Shown here piece after piece: positions 57,611 to 64,000 of a stretch of 64,000 nucleotides of DNA. Location of the stretch: contig NC_052481.1 in the NCBI RefSeq assembly GCF_009730915.1, positions 19,464,386 through 19,528,385 of the forward strand. Reading direction: 5' to 3'. The notes beneath the pieces are model-generated. The model saw only the letters and a list, made by a program, of their open reading frames with translations. It was not told where the DNA came from and searched no databases. The DNA comes from Dioscorea cayenensis subsp. rotundata. Lineage: Eukaryota > Streptophyta > Magnoliopsida > Dioscoreales > Dioscoreaceae. Numbering within the stretch: the first letter of the stretch is position 1; every line of letters begins with the position of its first letter. The position numbers and the translations under genes were made by a program.

Positions 57611-60186
57611 AGGTGGAATGAAAAGAAGAGTATGAAAAATTTCACAGAAAATATTCTCGCCAATACTCATTAAAAAGTAAGTTGACAAAGATTTTCCTAG
57701 AAGCCATCAGTGAGGTCTCTTTCGCTATGGAATTGTGAGAACCCTAATTGGGCGACTTAACTAATGCACCAAATATAATTACAACTCGAGATCTACATTT
57801 ATAAAAGCAAAATGTACCCATTGCCAAATTAACGACCCAATCAAAGTTGAAGGTCGTCGACTTAAAAGATTCTAATGGCCAAGACTCAAAAAGCATTGAA
57901 AGAGTCAAGTACTAAATATCTGCAGCTGTAAGACTTTGAATGCAACTCCGCTTTTATAGGCACCAAAAAGTCAAAGACTTAAGGAGTTTCATAAGTCAAA
58001 AGAGCTCAAGATACCAAGCACAAAGACGCCCAAAGTTTCGCCTCTATACAAAGAAGCATCGACAAGCAAGTAACCCAAGGTAAATGCAGCGAGTGGCCGG
58101 GTACTTGAGAGTCATGCAGCAAAGAGTCAAGATGCAAGCACAGCTATTATCAAGAAGGCCACAACACTGTACTAAAGGGATCTTCCTACGACATACTTTT
58201 AGCAAAAAGAGTCAAGTGTGTCACCAAGTCAAAAGTTTAAAGAGTATTACTAATGGACACAGGGCCTTACCAAGGATCATTTGTCATGTTCTTGAAACAA
58301 TAAAAATCAATTTTATGTTTGCTTTAATCGCTTTGGGCTCCGTTATACTTGAGCCTTCCTGACCGCGCTCCCATGAGCATTGTCGTGAACTATTAGGTGT
58401 GGCTTGCCCCATTAGAAGTATGAACTGGTAATCAACTAAAAATATAAAAATTTTACGCAAAAATTTGATTTGTGATCCAGCGTTTTAACCGGCTCAGCCT
58501 TAATTAAAATATCGGTGCAACAGAGCCCACAAAGTTCTGCAGACCCCGGCGACCACTCCCATCTTCAAACAGCCTGAATGAGAATAAAAAAGAAAAAACA
58601 AAACAAATCAACTGTACTTGTTTACTGTGATAAGCTTCTTTCAAGTTTTCGTGAATGGCACTGAAGCGAATAATGCCAACAATGTTGCCACATCATGCAA
58701 CTATTTTCTTGGGAAAGGAACGCCTGTAGTTTCTTTGCACCTTTACGCTCCATCTACAATCGGAGTATGTCAACTTTGCCAAGCCTACCATCATCACCAA
58801 CAATGGACGCCGCCCAAACGAATTCTTCCCTACCGAGACAAGAAGGCGCTGGCTACTGCTAAAGCACGAGCCAACGACTCAATCTTCCAAAGAAGGTAAA
58901 TGAAACATTAAGGAAGGAGGAGGCAGGAGCCCCCATTTACAATCACCGGGCAGGGAAAGAAAGTGAGGCCTCACAGCGGTCAACGCCACCCTGTAAAGGA
59001 AAACTTTATGGTGGGACGCCCAAGATTGACTCAAGAGGAAGGCCCCACCTTAGGAGGTTGTGGAGAGTTTTGTCTCAGTCCAAGACTCAGGGAAATGGTT
59101 CTACAAGTTCATTTTACAAATTCTCACACCACTTCACAAATGGAGAAGGAGAACTCAAAATCGTGAGCTCAATCCTGTAATAACAGAATGAGCGGAGAAA
59201 AGGGGCAACCAATAAAAGTTTCACCCATGCAAAATGGCACTTTAAGCAAGAAAATTTATAATAGCTACACCTCCTACAAGAAACTACAACCAAAAGATGA
59301 TACTGGTGAGTTTTATTTGAAGGAAAAAAGAACTTTACCCCGTAGCCACGAAGCCTGCGGTTTGATAGCCAAATCGCCAAGAAGCAAACTTACAAGAAGA
59401 CCACACACCCTACCCCTTGTCTAAAGTTCCAATGGATGGGGATAACAAGATGAGGGAGATGAAGCACCTGAAGTGCTGGCTGGGCTAATCGTAGGGTACT
59501 ATCAAGGGTTTAACACTGTCTGAGCCTCCTCGAGGCCCCTTCACTAGGGGGCTGAGATAGAAGATAATAGTTGGTACAAGTGGAAGTGCTAAGAAGAATA
59601 TTTTAATCAAGTATTACAAGAAATTGATCAGCTACCTTACAATCTTAAAACTTAAGCTTGAGAATTAATATTTACTAATAAACAAAACTGTTTCAAACCC
59701 TTAAAACGAGTCTGAACCTTTGAACTTTTAAACAAACCAAACCCAACCACAAATACTATATTTTTTTTTTTTAAATCTACTTCATGATTATAAATAAATG
59801 ACTCCTCATCCCTGTATGGTTAAACGCAAATTGATTTTATTTTGAAAAGTGACACAACCACATCAAACAGAGTCCTTTTCACAGTAATCTCTTTCCGCTC
59901 AAATGCAAATGAATCAAACAATATAAAATTCCCTACTCTTTTTTCTCAACACATCAAACATCAACTGGTTCTCTAGCCATTTTACCAAAGCAAACATTAG
60001 TAGGAAACAAAGATCAAATCTAAATTGATTGGCAAATACCTAAATCAGAAAATACGCATCCAATGCCCACTTAATGGAAAAGAAAAAACCAAATATTTTC
60101 ATGTATCTAGCTTCACATCTTTCCCTAGTGACTTTGAAAACAGAATAACAATTTAAAGCCCTCCTCTCAAACATTTATCAACTTCA
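57611..60186. other. Unclassified region, probable retroelement remains
   Basis: Several short frames (for example 58618–58899 and 58963–59166) match no family I know. Cys and His occur (VCQLCQAYHHH) but do not form a recognisable zinc knuckle. From about 59690 the sequence is AT-rich and non-coding. Confidence 0.3.
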
Positions 60187-60516
60187 TCAGATATATATAT
60201 CAAAACAGAACCCGTTAAAAGAACTATCGAAAGAGCCTTCGATTCTCCTGAAGATTGCGACTTGAGCCTCTGTAATAGAAGCCCAGTCCCGCAAGCCAGT
60301 ATTCAGGATCATCCTCCGCCACAAAACTGTCGCTGGAAAGATGTGATGCAACCGGGACATCAACTCCAGCAGTTTCCATCTGCTCAAAAATCCCGGCGCC
60401 AGCGCCTCAAAGATCAGTGGCCAGCGCCTTCTGCACTGGCGAGCTTGATTCTTCGCTGACAAAATAATATGCATACATAAGGCACTTGTATTATCTATGG
60501 ATGAACACATGGTCAT
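60187..60516 (-). other. Unrecognised coding-like block on minus strand
   Basis: One minus frame is open for 109 codons. A second minus frame reads more protein-like: YAYYFVSEESSSPVQKALA, a stop, then VASHLSSDSFVAEDDPEYWL and AGLGFYYRG. It could be a 3' exon of a gene extending into the gap or beyond, with a small frame error. I cannot name the family. Confidence 0.25.
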
Positions 60517-61010
60517 ATAACAAGTTGGTTTAGCTAAACCGCAGCCCCGTGAAGTAATAAATTTGATTAGATCTGGAAATGCCCGGTACTTCTTCCCGTA
60601 ATTTATTTACCATATGGTTGCCCGTTCGCTGATCCATGTATTTCCAAAAGCCCGGCATTACTACTTACTGCTTAGCGGCATCATGGCTAAAAATCATGAA
60701 CATAAAGACGGCACTCAATTAAAACACTTGACCACAAATATGCGGTGGTATGTCGCTCTCAGCAGATGCCAAAAGGTACCATTGTACCCAATTTGTAATC
60801 GATTTCTGTAACAAGTTTCAAACAAATTCTAGAATAAAAAGCAAAGGACAAAGGGGCAGACGAGGTGCGACAGGTCCCAACCATCAACACCTCGTGAACC
60901 ATCGTCACATCATAGTTGCTTAATATCAGGGAATGGTTTGCATCCCTATTTTGTGGAAAGTTTTGGCGTTTCGCCGGAGCAGGCCCACACTGCCATTTGT
61001 AATCTCAAAC
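60517..61010. other. Unassigned flank of the assembly gap
   Basis: No feature is recognised. Short plus-strand frames are not family-like. Confidence 0.4.
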
Positions 61011-62010
61011 NNNNNNNNNNNNNNNNNNNNNNNNNNNNNNNNNNNNNNNNNNNNNNNNNNNNNNNNNNNNNNNNNNNNNNNNNNNNNNNNNNNNNNNNNN
61101 NNNNNNNNNNNNNNNNNNNNNNNNNNNNNNNNNNNNNNNNNNNNNNNNNNNNNNNNNNNNNNNNNNNNNNNNNNNNNNNNNNNNNNNNNNNNNNNNNNNN
61201 NNNNNNNNNNNNNNNNNNNNNNNNNNNNNNNNNNNNNNNNNNNNNNNNNNNNNNNNNNNNNNNNNNNNNNNNNNNNNNNNNNNNNNNNNNNNNNNNNNNN
61301 NNNNNNNNNNNNNNNNNNNNNNNNNNNNNNNNNNNNNNNNNNNNNNNNNNNNNNNNNNNNNNNNNNNNNNNNNNNNNNNNNNNNNNNNNNNNNNNNNNNN
61401 NNNNNNNNNNNNNNNNNNNNNNNNNNNNNNNNNNNNNNNNNNNNNNNNNNNNNNNNNNNNNNNNNNNNNNNNNNNNNNNNNNNNNNNNNNNNNNNNNNNN
61501 NNNNNNNNNNNNNNNNNNNNNNNNNNNNNNNNNNNNNNNNNNNNNNNNNNNNNNNNNNNNNNNNNNNNNNNNNNNNNNNNNNNNNNNNNNNNNNNNNNNN
61601 NNNNNNNNNNNNNNNNNNNNNNNNNNNNNNNNNNNNNNNNNNNNNNNNNNNNNNNNNNNNNNNNNNNNNNNNNNNNNNNNNNNNNNNNNNNNNNNNNNNN
61701 NNNNNNNNNNNNNNNNNNNNNNNNNNNNNNNNNNNNNNNNNNNNNNNNNNNNNNNNNNNNNNNNNNNNNNNNNNNNNNNNNNNNNNNNNNNNNNNNNNNN
61801 NNNNNNNNNNNNNNNNNNNNNNNNNNNNNNNNNNNNNNNNNNNNNNNNNNNNNNNNNNNNNNNNNNNNNNNNNNNNNNNNNNNNNNNNNNNNNNNNNNNN
61901 NNNNNNNNNNNNNNNNNNNNNNNNNNNNNNNNNNNNNNNNNNNNNNNNNNNNNNNNNNNNNNNNNNNNNNNNNNNNNNNNNNNNNNNNNNNNNNNNNNNN
62001 NNNNNNNNNN
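61011..62010. other. Assembly gap of 1000 N
   Basis: Exactly 1000 undetermined bases, most likely a placeholder of fixed length, so real distance across it is unknown. Long frames crossing it are artefacts. Confidence 0.99.
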
Positions 62011-62045
62011 TGGACTTTCTGGGTGACATTTCATATGGAGATGTT

Positions 62046-64000
62046 TGCGGGTAAATGTATTACCTCCTTGGATGCATTTTGAAAGAGATTTTCAGCAGCG
62101 GCAGCCGCGGCGGCAGCAGCAGCAGCAGCAGCAGCAGCGGCAGCAGCTAAGAGGGCAGACTTTGGTACCACCTCCATTATATCCAGTTAAGCAGGATGTC
62201 GTATCTGGAGCCGCTTGGTGTTGATGTTGGTTCGACTAGGAATGCTAATTTTCCGCCATGCAGTCATCAAACCTGATACCATTTACAGAGGGCTCAGCAT
62301 TGATTATGTGTAGACCTGTTGATGGGATGATGGGAAGTCTCCGATTAGGTGATCTTTCTGGGGCTGCCAGATATGGTGAGCAGGAAAACCAGTTGTTAGA
62401 CCAAATTATGGCGTCCCCAAAGATGTAAAACTTGATACTTCATTAATGGCTGGCATAGCCATATGCTATAGAAGTGCAAGTTGGAGGACCATGGCATACA
62501 GGTTTCGAGATGCTGTTGCAAATCATGGGAGTTCTTGAAAGAATGGTGTTATATCAATATAGCAAAGTCAACTACTTTACTCAGTTATGGTGTTTCCTTA
62601 CTTGCAGAGTCTTCCAGACAGAGTGAGATAGGCAGTGCATCAATGGTTGTATAGAGCCCGATGCCTGATTCACATAATTTAGAACCTGGGCATGAGCCTC
62701 CAATTCCCAGTGAGCGTTTGCTAGGGTGCCACATATGCTTCTGCCATTGATTCTACCTACCTGACTAGCCACGCCATTAATCCTTAAGATTGCTGTAGGT
62801 GACTGGAGGTGAGACATCCTGGAGTTCCACATGCAAAATTCTGTTGATCAAATGCCATCTCCTTTAGATGGTAACATGTATCCGAGTACTACCTATGGTC
62901 TCAGCAGGCAATCCTGCAAGTCATGTGGAATCCTCTCCAGAACCTCTATCCTGACTCACTTTTTGTAACCATGACCCTTGGAATGTAGCTGGGGTAACAC
63001 ATCAATTGCCTCCAAGAACTATTAGAGTGGGCGGCAAAGAGGCCAGTTGCGCAAAGAGACTTGTGCATGAAGAAAACTTTGCAGGAAATACCGCACTAGT
63101 TTCCAATCTGTATCTCTTTTTAGAGGAAGGTGCCCTTCACCATCCTCTGGACCCTGTGGCCAAGGAGGCACACCAACATGTTCAATACACATACGAGGTT
63201 CATCTGTGTTTTGTTTATAATATCTTTTATTTTTCATGCTGTGCGAGTATAGTTTCTTACTCTTTTGATAGGAGGCTAAAATACAAAATTTATTATGATA
63301 ATATAAGCCTCCCTGTTGAAGAGGATCAGTCGGGACCAAATTAAGCAAGATTTGCAGGCCATTGCTGAGGTGTTGCTGCATCAGTTCTTGGACTTCTGCA
63401 CCTATTCCAGTCATCTTTCAAATCCTGCGCATAACCCAGATAATGCAGACTTTCTTAGTGCTGCAGCTATGGTTGATCAGAAAGTTGAGGTGATAATGTG
63501 TTTTAATTTCCTTTCTCTTTTCATCTTAAAGCAGTAGGCGAGATGTGTTATATATATTTATTTTTCTGCTTCAGGAAACAAGAGGCAAAACAGTTGGATA
63601 AGGTCAATACTGGTATTCAAATCACTGAGAGACATTGTTAGGCGCCTGCAGAGTTTAACCTAATTGTCAATATCTCCTTATATGTGATAATTGTAGTTTA
63701 TTCTTTTCTACACCTTCTTTTGGGCTGTTATTAGATAATCAAGAGCATTGATCTTGAAGAATTGAGAAGAACTGGGTTCAGGAGCGTTTGGAACCGTGTA
63801 CCCGCAGCCAAGTGGAGAGGTCTCAGATGTTGCTGCAATAAAAGGATTAATGATAGGTGTGTTTTTCTGGCGAGCCATCTGAGCAAGAGCACTTGGTAAT
63901 CACCAAATTGCAACAATTCTTTTCTGTACCTCTGACCGGTTAATCTTACTATTCATACTTGCACATATTATATCGAGAGAGCTGATTTTTGGAATGAGGC
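62046..64000 (+). pseudogene. Raf-like MAPKKK (PB1-type), partial and frame-broken
   Basis: Pieces in different plus frames follow the order of plant Raf-like kinases with an N-terminal PB1 domain. They are a Gln-rich run (62092–62148), NHDPWNVAG…LPPRTIRVGGKEA (about 62965–63050), EGALHHPLDPVAKEA (about 63125), DQIKQDLQAIAE (about 63335) and, after an intron-like gap, KQEAKQLDKVNTG (about 63573). Then IIKSIDLEEL (about 63735) and the kinase glycine-rich loop GSGAFGTVY (about 63777), followed by a shifted KWRG…DVA..IKR stretch. The kinase domain runs off the window. At least five small frame changes occur in under 2 kb, mostly one-base indels. Either the gene is dead or this contig end is poorly polished. 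PB1 itself would lie in or before the gap. Confidence 0.65.
62092..62148. repeat. CAG/GCAGCA trinucleotide repeat
   Basis: Interrupted CAG run beginning CAGCAGCGGCAG, encoding Gln with a few Arg in the frame that best fits the kinase gene, or Ala or Ser in the others. Likely length-variable. Confidence 0.85.

Noticed and set aside
60926-62054. Four long open frames of over 360 codons on both strands
   Set aside because: They are almost entirely translations of the N gap at 61011–62010.

Overview
This is a plant nuclear window. It has intron-rich genes with GT–AG splice sites, AT-rich spacers, short hAT- and Mutator-type elements, a tRNA-derived SINE, LTR-retrotransposon debris and many simple repeats. 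The recognisable genes are all angiosperm families: SRM1/DIV-type MYB-related, GEM-like GRAM proteins, a DUF829/TMEM53-type hydrolase, proteasome subunit alpha-2, a BCA2-type RING protein and a Raf-like MAPKKK. The sequence alone does not fix the species. One 1000-base run of N lies at 61011–62010.

Layout. 1–10.9 kb is an ordinary genic stretch with an intact two-exon MYB-related factor (4079–7435) and an intact four-exon GEM-like gene (8508–9505). 10.9–16.8 kb is copy A of a duplicated block of about 5.9 kb: a second intact GEM-like gene (11682–12600), tail-to-tail with an intact four-exon hydrolase (15066–12997, minus). 16.8–23.4 kb is mobile-element debris: a hAT-type MITE, a gypsy LTR of about 2.2 kb and gypsy RNase H. 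A stray third copy of one hydrolase intron follows at 23.4 kb. 24.3–25.5 kb holds a broken BCA2-type RING gene split by an inverted-repeat element. 27.8–39.2 kb holds two tandem, intron-containing and mutated copies of the proteasome alpha-2 gene; the second carries two hAT-type insertions. 39.2–54.8 kb is copy B of the GEM/hydrolase block. Its left edge is split by a 9.2-kb Mutator-like element (MULE, 39903–49081), and both of its genes are dead. 55–61 kb is poorly recognisable sequence, probably retroelement remains, with one degenerate 60–70-bp tandem array. 62.0–64.0 kb holds the frame-broken start of a Raf-like kinase gene.

The live genes (MYB, two GEM-like, hydrolase) look independent. 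The window mainly records duplication followed by transposition. In three cases both the filled and the empty target site are present, so the order of events can be read directly.

The most unusual structure is inside the 9.2-kb MULE. It carries a degenerate MULE transposase (minus strand) and a convergent Ulp1-like protease fragment (plus strand). It is also studded with AT-rich arrays of a roughly 20-bp motif centred on CGCTTAA. The four clearest arrays inside the genes look intronic and run in the sense direction of their host gene. A caution: parts of 40–49, 52.5–54.4 and 55–64 kb show indel-dominated differences and TT-to-TCT changes that may be uncorrected sequencing error, so some broken frames there may be technical.
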